The notes: generated from the sequence alone by a model not told the origin. Positions 1 through 13,060 are shown, counted from the first letter of the stretch. The stretch is DNA of 64,000 nucleotides from Sclerodactyla briareus (GCA_026419785.1 JAODTK010004932.1:124001-188000), one strand, 5' to 3'. Made by a program: numbers and translations.

Positions 1-2040
1 TGACGATCCCGGGCGCGAGGAATAATTAACCCCCTACCTCGTTACTACTCTACTACTCCGGGCACGTTCGCAAGGCGCAGGCGAGATTCCCGGTGTCCGT
101 CGACACCCAAAACTGGATCCTCCACATTTCCGACTGAGGTTCCTTTTCAGCTGAAGCACCTCGGGTGAAGCATAACCGAGCGTTTAGTAGAGAAATTTGG
201 AAACCGTACATTAGTCGTCTTTTACGACGGATCAATTCATTTCCTTCGAAGGTAGATTAACGGGGAGCCGGAAGGAAACAATGGAGACTATTTCGGTACG
301 AGAATTGCCCGAATCATATGTCATGAAGTCGTGGGTAAGGTCACTTCGCAGAAATCCGTTGCCGCGCCGTAGTACACGAGCCTAATCCGCAGATAACCGC
401 CCGTCAGCAATGTTGTGTTGCCTCTGTAGCCGAGAACCTGACCTAGAGGCGCGCTCCTATAGAGATTATCCGCTTTTTCGAATTTTTGCTGCCGGCAAAC
501 ATATAGGAGCAAATTTAAGCGTGTCCCCCATAGTTAAACCGGCATGTGTCCTCGTGACCGTGCGCATCTCCCACCGAGAATACTCACACTGGTCGAGTCA
601 ATCATTAGTCCTCGGTCGACATCAAGCAGACTAGAATAACCGTACGCAGAAACAGTGGGATACCATCGAGAGAAAACATCGAGCGACACGCCCATGACCG
701 TCTCAGGCGGTCCGGGGGGGAACATCGGGATCACTATTCCCGGTTTGTGCTTCCATCCGGTCTGCGCCCCGGTCGTCACGTTAGCGTTAGATATCCAAGG
801 GCTGAAATCTCAATGAGAATGCCATGAATGAATAAATCAAATAAATCACTGCAAGTAATAAGCGCAAGAGGGCAAGAGGGGGGAGGAACCAGATTTCCCG
901 ACATTAAGCTTTGTAGGGCATAAGAAATGCTACAACCTACAGTGTGATGAAACTTGAGTGAGGGACACAAGGGGGGGGGGGGGTGTAGGCTATCTCTTAC
1001 TCTCAGGCAGATCTTATTACATACAATTGCTCTGTTTCCAAGCTCGTATACTCCTATGCTACTCCCAGAAGGCCCAAGCTCGGTGTTAGGGCTCTATTGT
1101 TCTGTCATTCATGCTTTAAAACCATTCTAGTAGAGTATTCTTGGAAGCGCCACTGTTGGGCCGATTCCTTTGGACTACCTCACTTCGCCGCGATGGCATC
1201 ATATTGCGCTTCTCTTGTCATAAAAGTATGGCGCGCCTCACGGAGAGGACCGACCTGCCGACCGGCCCCGTGTGAAAACAGGATCCGGTGGGTTGGGCAT
1301 ACCGCCGCGACCACCGAAGCTAATCGTGGACAACTTCGGGGATACCTCAGATATTCTGGGTAGTTGGAGGGAGTGGCTCCGGCAAAGCTGGTCGCTAGGC
1401 CCGGGCGATTGATGAGGCGGCAGTTAGCTTCTAGGATGTACCTCCCATGAATTGGAGCGCCCGAAAACTGCCTGACACTCTGGATACCACCAACCACCCA
1501 TTAGCATTCTACAAGCTGGGAGGGACCAGATGCAGAGCTTCACATTGACAGCTTTTACATTTCCTTTGCAACGGCGCACCTCGTTTTTCTCCAACCTTGG
1601 ACAAAAATGTTGATTCATGTTAAGGCCAAATGGCTTATCGGAGCACCAATCGGTTGAAATCGGGAATCGTCATTAGGGGGAAAATTCGGGATATGGTAAT
1701 GGATTTGGTGGTTGAAATAACGCTGTGGTTTTAGATATTCGAACCACGGTAAAAAAAAGAGGAAACAAATACCATGTGTTAAATTCCGTTCGATGGACGG
1801 ACGATTGAAGGCGATGAATAGGTTAGAATCGTTAACAATGCGTTACCGCCCCCAATCCCATCTTGGCAATTCGTTACTCTCATTGTTATTCTTGGCAAGT
1901 TCTACAAAGTATACGAACTGACACGGCAACAAGAAGGTCCATTTTATTACAACAACAGAAGACCATTAAATTTCGGAAACACTAACGATCAGTCCTGTTT
2001 TAAAAGCTTGTTGTTTTTGCCCGAGTGGTCTGATTGGGGT
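1..2040. other. Unassigned sequence, no gene seen
   Basis: No frame here exceeds about 105 codons and none shows a recognisable motif, signal peptide or repeat. A G-run lies near 970-984. I found no second copy of this stretch in the window. It reads as ordinary unique or very old intergenic sequence. Confidence 0.5.
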
Positions 2041-3500
2041 TTCACCTTGGTTAACCTATTCATAATAGAAAATTGGGATGTTGAGCGGCCGTGAAGTGCA
2101 CGGTCAAATGTGAGATAAGAAGGGTTTCACTGAATTGTGAAGAGGGATAAGCAAGGACAATTGTCGGAGAAAAATTACCGATCGAAACACAAGGGATAAA
2201 ACTAGAGGGATGCGTGAGAATCTCGCAAGATTCCGTTTTGCTCATGGTTTGTTTGTACGTTTTGGCCCAGTAGGATATTGTTCTAAAACATGTGGGACAC
2301 TCCGAAAAACCCGTAAACAAAACTTTTAGGTTAATTTATTGGTGATTTATTCAGGTGAAAGTTCGACACATGGGGTGTACTATGGGACGACCAGTTTCGA
2401 TGATTTTCCACTAGTTCCAAAATATTGGAGAAGTGAAGCATCGTATTTAAATTGTATTTAAGATGTTGCACAGTATATTGTATCAAAATTATCAATCTGA
2501 ACATATTGATGTCGATGAAGTCAGGACGAGCTCCCAATTCCAGTATTGCTCCGGTGTTTTGTTTAATTAGGACACTGGGATATTCTCAAAATGATGTGGA
2601 GTATCCGTCCGAATAACTCTGGTAACCACACATTTTAGGCTACTTTATGGTGTATTTATGGTGTTTTTTTTATTTATGAAATCTCGACACAGTTGATTGA
2701 TCCGGGACATCCAACTTGATGATTTCCCACTATATTCAAAACATTTTAGAACATCAATTTCGAAATAGGCCCTAAGTTTAAAAGTCGCGAAAATTTTCGA
2801 TTGAATGAATTCTTAAATTAAGGAATTTCGATGAGATCTCCAATTCCAGTAATTGCGCATGTTTTGTTTTAAGTTTGAAGGCCACTGGGTAGCTTCCTAA
2901 CACTACAACGGCGTGGGGCACTCCGAATAACTCTGGTAAACCACATATTTTAGGTTACTTTGCGTATTCATTTTCCAAGTGAAATCCGACAAACCGATGT
3001 ATCGATCAGGACAGTCCATTTCAATGATGTACCTACTATGCAAGATATTTATAGAGAATGACATACATTTTGAAATAAGAATAACCAGTTTGGGCAAAAC
3101 ATTGTAATCACGTTGCTGCTTGAATAGCATTTGTAAATCAAAACTGGCGATCTGTCACAGGATAACATAACATGAATGTCGATTAGATATTTTCCTATGC
3201 CAAAATAACTCGGGTATAACCACACATTTCAGGATACCTAATGAATATTTATTCAAGTGAAATCTTGACAACATTTATCACTGGGAACAAGCCCACTTAA
3301 CACGTTTTTTCTACTATTTTCAGAACATTTCGAGAGATCTAAATTTCGAAATAAGGTAGTACGTCGTGTTTTTTTTTGTAATTCAACAAATGGATGAAAA
3401 TTAGAGGAATGTCGATGAGATCTCGCAGTCCAGTATTGTTCATGCATTTGTTTTTTCGTTTTAGACCACAGGGATATTATTCCCATACCAAGACCACGTA
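2040..3500. repeat. ~300-bp tandem array (block A, left half)
   Basis: About 4.5 copies of a ~300-bp unit run head to tail. Landmarks recur at about 2263, 2568, 2877, 3180 and 3465: a 'cactgggatatt' start, then 'gtggggcactccgaataactctggtaaccacacattttaggtta', here described piecewise, then 'gtgaaatctcgacaca', 'tttcccactatttcaaaa' and 'aatttcgaaataagg'. Copies are roughly 65-75% alike with many indels, so the array is old. The same unit makes a second array at 7240-8060. No coding function is evident; the ATG frames inside are short and not shared between copies. Confidence 0.8.
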
Positions 3501-5130
3501 GAGTTCAGAAATGGTGGTCGGAAGTAAAAAGAATGTGGGACGCCGGACCTGCTTTCGTGGGACCCGCACCAGCCAGGGCCGCTTCCTTTTGAGGAACCCT
3601 GGTTGCTCCATTAAGGGGTGAATGAAGGCGGAGTACGGTGGGGGAAATGAAATCCATGATAAACCTAACTCGGAACCTAACACGGCAGGCCGCCCCCGCG
3701 GAGCCGCACATGTATGTAGATCAAAGTCCAGAGTCCAGCTCAGCACAGTGGTGTTGCGCCGGATTTCCCCGACGGGGTTCCGGTTCCGACGGGGATGGGG
3801 GGGGGGCAAGTTCCACGACGAGGCCACCTACCTAAGTTCAAAACCTGCATTTTTGATGTGTTCATTTTTTAACATTTTTGTGAAGAAAAAAAGGAAAAAA
3901 TGAAATACACATTGTGGAGAGCAATGTTCACTGCAATAGCTTACCACTCAAATCAGAAGCCCTTATTAGTAGAATAATAGCGTCAGGTATTCCAATAATG
4001 CACAGGAAATACCTGGACACGTGTCGTTAAAGACACCACTCTACACCGAGGCAAAATAGTGATAGACGGCAGAACGACGCATCCTCCCCAAACGAATGTA
4101 ACCGGAATCTTTGAGGGGACTTCGAAGATACCCAAGCCTGTGTATCCGATCAGAATTCCCAACGATTTGTATAGGTCTTGTAGGAAGATGATTACGCTGA
4201 TCTTCGAGGAAATGGCATTACTATAGAAAGGATTGAGGCGTTATATAAATAGGAATTGTCACTATATAAAGAAGTTTGGAAAAATTATTATGATGTCGGG
4301 GAAAAGAGGGGAAAAATTCCCCGAACGGGGGGGGGCGGCTTCCCCGGACGGGGGGGCAGGGCCCCCTCCCCCCCCCCCCCCCGCTGGAGCCAACCTGCTC
4401 CATACACCCGCGCCAAGGCTGCGCGTCAGTGAACACTCTCGTTCAACGGCGAACTGAACCTAAATCCGCAAGATGAGGTACTGTCTAATGCGTAGAATTG
4501 GGGCAGATGACCTCAAGAATGTACCCTCAGATTACATCAACCAAGTTATGATCCCAAATCCCTTACAAGGACCACAATGAGCACAATCAACTATTCAATT
4601 CTAGATAGCTAATTAAGCGCACACTTTGGAAGTGCTCTCCAACTAGTAGAGGCTTAGCTGCAGACGGACCAAGGCACAGCAAGTGGTTAGCTAAGGAGAT
4701 TCGATCGTTGTCATGGGGGGGGGGGTATGGCATTCTTACCACAACGAGGACATTGTATAGCCATCTAAAGCGAGGACAATGAGGAAAACGCGTATCTTAT
4801 TCCCGCAGGCGCCTCAAGGGCGCAGCCACTGGTGGTCATGACCCCCAACTTTGGGAAGGCCTTCATAAATTTGTTCACACGCAAATGTTTACCATCTATA
4901 CTTCGGACCCCCAATTGCTCTTGACCCCCTCCCCAACTTTCAGACAGTGGCTGCGCCCTTTGCAGAGACTAATAGTGAGTAAAACAAGGAGGTGAATAAC
5001 GTGGACGTGCGGAACAGATGCCAACCGGGTAATGAGGTGTGGGTGCTAACTACCCACTGCATAGTTGAACATGGGGCGGGAAGAGAGGGGAAGGGGGAGG
5101 ATCGAAATTGAATTTAATTATGCTTTCATG
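3500..5130. repeat. Right half of duplicated block A
   Basis: Non-tandem sequence that recurs, diverged, at 8215-9040. Shared landmarks in the same order include 'caccagccag' (3570 and 8269), 'gagtccagctca' against 'gaattccagctca' (3731 and 8411), 'gacaatgag' near 4777 against 'gacaatggtg' near 8825, and 'aacaaggaggtgaataacgtgg' against 'cccaaggaggcgattacgtgtgg' (4983 and 8886). Long G and C runs at about 4328-4381 and 4713-4724 lie inside. The ~300-bp array and this flank together form one duplicated block of about 3.1 kb in this copy and 1.8 kb in the other. Confidence 0.7.
4809..4965. mobile_element. 157-bp inverted-repeat (MITE-like) insertion
   Basis: Perfect 16-bp inverted repeats AAGGGCGCAGCCACTG (4816-4831) and CAGTGGCTGCGCCCTT (4945-4960) enclose about 113 bp with no frame. 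The duplicate block at 8.8 kb reads straight through the equivalent point ('attccggcagagctgat'), while here 'attcccGCAG' and 'GCAGagacta' are separated by the insert. GCAG therefore looks like a 4-bp target duplication or the pre-existing site. A small non-autonomous DNA transposon is the natural reading; the superfamily cannot be assigned. The motif read outwards (CAGTGGC...) resembles ends seen in several invertebrate DNA elements. Confidence 0.7.
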
Positions 5131-5485
5131 CAGAGGTCTTGTTACAAGTAAAGTGGTCAAAATTTTCTTCACATCTCCTCACGTCCTCCCAGGAATCGCT
5201 TCAATCCACACCAAAAAAGATAGTGCTCTTGTTTTGCCCCATAAGAAGCTGCATTCTAAATTCGAACCTATGAACAAACGGTATCCCTTCAGTAGGCCAT
5301 CGCAATAAATGAAGACGGCGCGGCGCAGCTTGCTCACGTATTTGCATACTCGTGATTCACTTACACAGCAACTGCTGCACCCCACATCACTTGGCGACAC
5401 CCAACATATGAATGAGAAAGACACCTTAACAAGCGTATTCCCCCCTATCAGTCGGATTCGCGTATGCTCCGCTTAGATTGCTGTA
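5131..5485. other. Unassigned spacer
   Basis: No repeat, RNA or convincing frame was recognised between duplicated block A and the palindromic element. Confidence 0.4.
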
Positions 5486-5931
5486 TTCCAGCAAACACTA
5501 AACGTTTTAAAACGTTTTCAAAAAACAGTTCTAAATATGTGTCGCCAATGTTCTGAAACAAAGTTTTTTGTGAGTAACCTGAATGTTGCAAAAACGTTTA
5601 TGAAAAGTTTACAAAACGTTTTGTGAAAATGTTTCAGAAACATTTGTGTTTTTTTGATTATTGTATGAGTAACCAGCGACCAAGGACAGACGAGCGATAA
5701 TCTAACAAACTCCGACATCATAGCTCAAAATGAACCTGTGTTGGAGTCAACTGGTTGTGTTGCTAAGCGGTATTGAGCAATTTAAAAAAAAAATTAAAAA
5801 GTTTCTAAAACGTTTTATAAAACGGTTTGTTTGAAAACGTTTTAAAACATTTTCCTAACATCTATGTTACGCAACAAAAAACATTTTCAAAAATTGTTGA
5901 AAATGTTTTGAAAACGTGCTGGTTTGTAGGG
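5486..5931. mobile_element. Palindromic AACGTTTT-rich element (MITE-like)
   Basis: A ~445-bp AT-rich element whose two arms carry repeated, self-complementary AAAACGTTTT blocks: 5502-5520 and near 5618 on the left, near 5812 and 5840 on the right, plus AAATGTTT variants. The outer ends are approximately complementary: the left begins CCAGCAAACACTAAACG and the right end, read on the minus strand, is CCCTACAAACCAGCACG. The centre (5655-5770) is non-palindromic and non-coding. The structure is that of a long-hairpin MITE. Exact termini and target duplication could not be fixed, because no empty copy is present. Confidence 0.6.
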
Positions 5932-7239
5932 TATCGGTGGAGTAAGTCCTGGCCGAAAAACATTCCTGGAAGCACGCCAGAAGTTAAAAACTATTGAAAA
6001 ATGGTTACCCAGGACGAAAACCGCAGCCTACGCACCATGTAATGGAACACTTAGGGGGGGGGGCACAATTCAACGCCCAAAGAAGTACCATTTTCAGTGT
6101 TTGGGGCTACCGAAAACAAAAGTTTTCAGGGAGCTCGCCAACCAATTGTGGCGCTCGGCTTAGAAAGGCGCGCTGGCGAGTCATAAAAAGCCTCAATACG
6201 CACGTAAAACTTTGTCTTTCCAAAAAAAATAGCTATAGCTGAGCTCACACCGCCACGACGCCCTACAAGCACAGGCTTGACAGGAAACCTTTACACTAAC
6301 GACGCGCAGCTCTGGGGGAAACCAATGTATTCTATTGAATGGTGCGGTGGCACGGTTACTCAGTTGGGGGAAATCCGTATACTTCTCCTAGAATAGTTCT
6401 CAAAGTTGACAACATGCAGGCAGGAGGTTCGTATTTGGGGGTGTGTAATGCAAGGTGAGGACGCTCGGAAGAACACTGCAACGTTCCAACCGTGGCCTAT
6501 GGTGACGCTCCGTCGAGATGGTCCTGTAACTTTCACCATCCCATTCTGAAACGCTGACAACGCCCCTAAACTACATTTTTGCCCAAAATTTCCTATCATA
6601 ACTGTCCTCCCAATACAAGAGAGAATAAAAATACAACACCTTTCACCAAAATGTACATCATATAGGTGGTTAGGGCTGTCAAGTGGCCTACTTCCGCGCG
6701 ATCTAGGGGTATTAAGATTCCGCAAATTTTCTTGGTAGACTCCGCGCAAACATGGTGCCGCATCGTTAGATAGTCAACGGAGCTTCCCAGAATAAATCGG
6801 GACCCCACCACGGCCCCTACTGAAAACTTCCTAGCTCGCACGGCCATTCCGCTGTTATGAAGGGAGGGGTGTGCTATGGAATTTTCTCTCAATTACGATC
6901 ACAAATAGCGCTTTCGATGACAGAACCTCGCCAGTTTGATTTAACGTCATAACGATTTCTCTGAGTTTTCCAAATGTCAATCGAGCTTTCGTGGGCAGCG
7001 CTGTAGTTGGACCATTCATAAACTGGTCTCCTCTGCAGAAAGATATGAGTGGAATATATCCTTCCTGAAGTGTTGTACTGTCTAAGAGTTTTTTGGGGTG
7101 ATGCGTTTAAGAACAGGTTGAATACTTCAATTGTGGGCAAACTCTTCAGGCATCTGGGTTATATTCTTCTCATTTTGGGATGCTGCGGCTTCAAGTGCAG
7201 CTGCAGCATTGTGTCAAAAATCGATCGGAACGAATGAAT
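5932..7239. other. Unassigned sequence
   Basis: Short frames up to 129 codons occur on the minus strand (6360-6749), but nothing in them resembles a known family. A G-run lies at 6053-6062. No repeat partner was found elsewhere in the window. Confidence 0.4.
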
Positions 7240-8060
7240 AGGGCGATGTCAATGGGATATGGCAAGTTCCAGTATTGCTCATGCAAATGGGCTGGGATGT
7301 ACGAAAGTTGTGAGCACTGCATCTAATAAGATATTATATGGTAAGCCCCGTGTATTTGTTTAAGTGAAATCTCGACACATGAGGGTATCGTCGGGACAGC
7401 CCAATTCCAATATGTTCCCACTATTTTCAAAATGTCGGAGAAGGATATGAATGACAAAACAAGTAATAAGTCGCGATGTGTGAAAAATTGTAGTCAAAGT
7501 GCAGCATTTGTGTCGAAACTACCGATCGGAATTAATGGATAGAATAGATGGAGACGATGATTTCGCAATGGTTTCAGGCCAGTAGGCCTTTGTTTCTATA
7601 CCAAAAAGACCAAAATCACTTAGAGAACTCCGACTAACTTGGTAAACCACGCAATTCAGGGTATTTTGGTGTATTTATTCAATGTGAAATATCGAAACAT
7701 TAAGGGAAATCGATCGGGGAAAACCCATTTCCGATGATTTTCCACTATTAATATTTGGAGAATGTATAAATTTGAAATAAGGTCGCGAAACACACAGGAT
7801 TTTTCCCATATAAAAAACCGGGGAGCACATTTCAGGGAATCTATGGTGGATTAATCTAAGTGAAGAACTCGACAGATGTATCGAGCGGGATAGCCCAAAT
7901 GATGTTCTACTATTGCAAAATATTTAGCAAGATATAAATTTCGAATTAGGCCACTTGGATATTATTTCCACATCAAAAGCCATGAAGGGGCACTAAGCAA
8001 CAACAGCTGAATCACACATTTTTGTCATGGTGTATCGATTCTAGTGAAATCGTGCATAAT
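7240..8060. repeat. ~300-bp tandem array (block B, left half)
   Basis: Second array of the unit seen at 2040-3500, in the same orientation, with about three degenerate and partly shortened copies. Landmarks are 'gtgaaatctcgacacat' (7364), 'gtgaaatatcgaaacat' (7683) and 'gtgaagaactcgacaga' (7860), each followed by 'cgggacagccca'-like text and 'cactatt...caaaa'. It precedes the block B flank exactly as array A precedes its own. Confidence 0.75.
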
Positions 8061-9040
8061 CCCCAATCGGACTTCGTAAACAAAATTATAACCTCCTTAA
8101 TTTTTGGGGGGGGGCGAATGTCTATAGCCGAATAGTCCTAGCATACAAGTGGCAAAAGTGCATAAAAAGGGATACACCAAAACCCAGGGAATCTAGAAAG
8201 AAATCGGTGTCCGGAACTGAAAAAAGAAACTATGGGGGACCGGGAAAAACTTACTTCTTGAGAACCGACACCAGCCAGAGCTCTCGTTCAGGCTTGGGGA
8301 CACTGGTTGCAAATAAGTGGCGTAGAGGAAGTCGGTAATTCACGGCGGTGGAATCCATGACTGAACACAAATCGAACATAACTGCAGGCCACGAGGACAT
8401 GTAGGAGGACCGAATTCCAGCTCACCACACCGTCAAGACTGCACCAGATCCTCACAGCAATTGCTATCGCCAACGGCAAAACCTACATTGCTCACGCCCC
8501 CAGAATGAGCCCACTGTGTTTGGATATGCATTGATCCGAATGCGCATCCACTGAAACAAGGAGGTTGTACCTTCAAATAAAACTCAATAACCCTAATTAA
8601 GTATAAACCCTAACAGAGACACATACACACACACTCTTTACAATTACAGCAGCCAATTACAGCGGGGAGCGATCTCTGGCAACAGTAGGATGAACTACGA
8701 CAGACAGACGGCGGACAAGGGCACAGCGCAGGTCAGCTAAATGGAATTCGATACATATTGTCCACGGGGGGATAGATCATGTGTATCATGATGAGACTGT
8801 GTTAGCCCATCTAAAACAGTGAGGACAATGGTGTGGTGATTAACGAGTCTCCGTATTCCGGCAGAGCTGATCGCTGAGTGAACCCAAGGAGGCGATTACG
8901 TGTGGAAACGTGGACAGATCACTACACTAGGATAAGAGGGGGTGCTTGACCACCCCGCATTGTTAAACATGAAGGGGGGGGGAGGGGTGAAGGTAGGGGA
9001 TTCTAAATTGATATAAGGACTACAGCCCAAATGTACACCC
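8061..9040. repeat. Right half of duplicated block B
   Basis: Diverged counterpart of 3500-5130, shorter by several deletions and lacking the 157-bp inverted-repeat insertion. The end is shared as well: 'cattgttaaacatgaagggg' here against 'catagttgaacatggggcgg' at 5059. G-runs at 8107 and 8974 differ in length from the other copy. No coding frame is shared between the two copies. Confidence 0.7.
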
Positions 9041-12000
9041 CGGGTTTTCATGCTAGACGTTATACTCAATGTGCATGTTGATTTGTTGGCGACGCCTGCT
9101 CATATCACAATGAGTCCCCCTTATGGCTACGTTTAGTGAATTTGTAGCCTCCGATTCCTACAGACCCGTTGATGCAGGTGGTTACTGAGAGATTGTCTTG
9201 GTCGGAACCCAAGGAAGTGCGCCCTCATAAAATCCTCACCCTCCCTATTAATAAGAGTACAAACCCTAGACACCATGCGCTGCAATATTTTGCTAATAAC
9301 CCTGAAAAACCCCTAATGAACTGCAAAAAAACAGTTTTTGTGTTTAAAAATATGATCACTTGAAGGGGGCGGCAGAGGGGGCGGGCAGGGGGGGGGGGGG
9401 TCTGAACCCCCTGGGGTTAGCCACGGCGTTGGATGTCAGGTAAACCCTTGTCTTCACCGTACGGGTTTCCAAGATTTCATGATTGATGTATCACTTGGAT
9501 TTAGGACAGTGCAGGTTGGCTCCTATCTAGATATTTCAATGACTGAATCACAACGCGACTGTCTCATGGGAATCCCATGAGGGCTAGTTCGCGTTGTCGC
9601 GTTGTGTGATTCAGAATGGGAAGGTAGTTTTGATAATGTGACCAGACACCATATTGCGGTGACGTGAGTTTTCTGGTCATCAACAGAATCTTCAATAATC
9701 AAATACGATACAGAAACTTTGAAAATTACTAGTATTATTAGCTGAGGCGATTGATTTCGCCGTTTGTAGTTTAACTGTAACATCTTTGTAACAAAGGCGT
9801 TTTAACATTCTCAAGTTCACAGTGACATATGGCCTGTACATGATTTTTTTTCATGTCATTCAATTTCCCTACTATCATTTACTGCCATTAAAATGAACCC
9901 CAGTGCAGTTTTCATTGTATCATGTCTCTATCCTGCAGTAGGCCCACTGACTACTGTGAGTCAGTTTCGTAGTGCGGTTACTGGACTTGCTAGCCCGGTG
10001 TGACATATACGAATGAAAGTTTTCAATCGTTCATCCTATTTTAAACGACACCATTAAAAAGGGGAGAACTGGGTAAAACGGTCAAAGGGAGGGACCCTTA
10101 GACACTGAACCTTAATGCGCCACTGAACGTATGGTGGTAAAAGGTGGCATCTAACATAAGAGTAAATTGTGGAAACGCCTGGAATTTCAAAATTTTCCGG
10201 GAAACTCGGCCTTCTTCGTACGGGATGCGAAACGTAACAAAATCATCAAGAATGGAACACAGACCGATCAGTATTTGGAACGGCATCCTTGCGTAGTGGG
10301 ATTCCTTGACTGGTTATCCTAGATCTGAATGCAAAATCTTACATTGGCAGTTTTTTTGCCATGTTCTTGTCGCTAATAGCAATATTTTTGGAGAAATTTC
10401 GGATTGTCTGTCAAGCGAGGAGGCTGTTTTGGTTTTCTTACCCTCTTGTCGTTCTATTTTTGCAATGAGTAATTAGGCGAATATATGTTTGTTTAGTGTT
10501 TAGGGCGTGTGCGCGTTTAGATGTCTATAAGGGGATCGATGTGTCCTCACATTTCATCGGCTCACACACTCGGCGATTAGGTACTTTTGTGTTCCTTTCC
10601 TACTGTATTTGGTCGGCGAGGCAAGAAAGAGCATGCTCTCTAGCGCCTGTTCTAATGTGTCTAATAGTTCTATAAATGAAGACTGACTGTCGTGCAATAA
10701 GTCATTCTACACGTATGTCAGTTGTTTATCCGCAGCAATTTTGTTTGTAACTGGTTGTATCGTTGAAGGACTGTCCGTCTATCAGGGAATTGTGATACAC
10801 CGTATACGCCATAGTGAACGCTGTTTCTTGTCTAATTCGGTCATTCGAAACAAACATGATGCTCCGATGAGTTAAGAGAAAGTGGTGTTCCGGTTGAAAA
10901 AATGTGTGCAGTTGGATCAGTTTCGGTGTTTGTTTTTTGGTGTAGACCAAGGGTAATTTTTTGAGGAATAAATGTGACATTATATTCAGGAACATAGGAG
11001 TTGTTACCCATTTTAGCTTATTACCATGCACCAATTCCATTCCATGTGTTTACTGACTGATTAGTTTCATGACATTACACCAAGAATTGCGACTCCATAT
11101 AGTGGCGTATTGATTTGCAATCACACCTGTAGTTAGTCCGTCCTAATCCATCCCAGAAACGAGTTACATAATTCACATCCAGGCCGTTTAGTAATTGTTA
11201 TTTTTAACCACACACTCGCCCACTTCCACTGCTTGTAGTTGTATAGCATGTATGAAAAGATTACCAGAATGATCAGCAATCCATACAAGTGTCCAATAGG
11301 CCAGTATCGCCGAATTCACATGCCTGTCGTGGTGGGCGAGGGTTGGGGGGAGCAGTTGCCCCGACGGAGTGTCCAGGATGATAAGATTTTGATTCTCACC
11401 CCACCCCCTACGTCCCCCCGGCAAATTTTTTCATGTTTTGTTGTTTTGTATGTTGCTGTTAGGCAAAACATGGTAGACTCTCTCGGGAAGGAGTTTTCCT
11501 CCCCCAAACGGAGAATTGACCATGAGTCTCTTTCAGGGCCCATTCCAACAATATCCTAAGACTTGTAGCAGCCATGCTACGTTGTATACGTTTGTAGGAT
11601 GATGGTGATTATATACTTATCCTAAACTTCAGCGAAGAATAAGATTAAGTTATGAGGCGCGCGATTTTCAGCTGTATACACGAATTTTCATCACCGGCCC
11701 ATATGTTGGAAATAATAATACTGTCCGGGCCATCAGCACTCGTCCGAGGTGTGTAAAATTTTGTTAGGCATATACCCTCTCGGGCTAAACGACAAATGTA
11801 GCCTACCCCTACGGGGGGGGGGGGGGGGTGTGTACCGCTTCCACCCGCTGGCGCCCTCTTGGGCACTGCATAGGCTCAACCCACAGCTACATGCATGGCC
11901 AGATTAACAGGATGTATGACCGTGCCAATGTGCTGGGTGGGGGAATTGCGTTCACGTGCGAAATAGGCCACGTGTAGTCTTCTTGTACTCGTATTCCATT

Positions 12001-12110
12001 ACATATTTTTCTGTGAAATAAAGGCCAATCGGTAAGTACTTAGTGTTGTTCCGGGTCTACGAAATTGATCAGTCCTTCGTGTTAGATACGGTTAATCTTA
12101 TATCTGACTA
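9041..12110. other. Unassigned sequence with homopolymer runs
   Basis: No gene, RNA or repeat partner was recognised. G-runs occur near 9390-9401 and 11812-11828. Frames of about 105 codons (10726-11040 minus, 11239-11559 plus) show no motif and no sensible composition. Confidence 0.4.
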
Positions 12111-12440
12111 CGAGAGTCTCGTCCATACCCCTCCCACTAAGTACACTCACTCTAGTTTCATCCTTCCACACCCACTCGTCATCCATCTCCGCCACCGTGA
12201 CCTCCTTTACACTCGCTATATTTACACACTTCTCACCCTCCCCTTTCCACACCACCATACCACCCTCCCCGTCTCCTCACATTCATCTCCACCACTTTTT
12301 TTTTCTTAACAAATTCTCCTATTTCGCACCGCCTCATCCCCTCTTATCCACCTCTACCCCCGTTACATTCCCTGTATTAACACACACTTTCCCCACACCC
12401 TCTCAGTAATCTTCCCTCCCCTCCTTCAACACTCACTCTA
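12110..12440 (+). repeat. Pyrimidine-rich low-complexity tract
   Basis: About 330 bp in which the plus strand is overwhelmingly C and T with interspersed A (cacac, ctccc, cctccacc runs) and very little G. An 88-codon frame within it is simply a product of the skew. It may be a degenerate CAC/CTC simple repeat. Confidence 0.6.
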
Positions 12441-12639
12441 GACTAATTCCTCCTGATCCTATAGATTTTAAGGGCTAGATCTACTGATGGGTGTCGTAAT
12501 CCTCCTTGCCCTCGACAAGCACAATCCAGACACATCCTAAAATTGCTACTACCAAAATGGCAAAAATGCCAATGTTTGTGTGCATTCAATATTTTTCGAG
12601 GAGGTAACAATATTGCGACAAAGGACTCGTACGCAGGGT

Positions 12640-13060
12640 AGCGTTCTTGCTTTCCCCTGACAGTTCCTTCTGGTTTTGACACCCTGTTTCTGTTTCAGAC
12701 CCTTGATTCCGGTTTTTGGACACCCTGTTTCTGGTTTTGGAACGTATTGATTCCAAATCCTGATGGTTCTGTTTCCAATTCTTGATGATTTTGTGTACCT
12801 CGAGCACATGCGCCCGGAGTGTTCACACTTAAAGAGCACGGAATAAACAACTTAAAATCCTGTAGGTGGAGGTATGGATTATCTATGACGTATTGATTCT
12901 TTTCGTATAGGCTGGATTCCGCTTTTCAACAGGTGGATTCATTCACCGCAGGTTGATTCTGTTTTCGATGGGTTGATTCTTTTTCGATGGTTGATTCTGT
13001 TTTCGATGGGGGTGTGATTCTTTATATCGATGGGTTGATTTCCAACTTCTGATGGATTTT
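12640..13060 (+). repeat. TTGATTCTGTTTTCGATGG minisatellite
   Basis: Short units of about 18-24 bp built on TTGATTCTGTTTTCGATGG. The best stretch is 12955-13040, where four consecutive units differ by one to four bases. Looser copies ('ccctgtttctggttttgga', 'ttgattccaaatcctgatggttctg') extend back to about 12660. The minus-strand frames over it are repeat artefacts. Confidence 0.7.

Noticed and set aside
3477..3827. 116-codon minus-strand frame with overlapping plus-strand frames
   Set aside because: Frames are open on both strands at once in a GC-rich stretch, and none is preserved in the duplicate at 8.2-8.5 kb.
12043..12409. Overlapping plus-strand frames of 88 and 70 codons
   Set aside because: Products of a pyrimidine-rich simple sequence (His/Pro/Leu/Ser strings).
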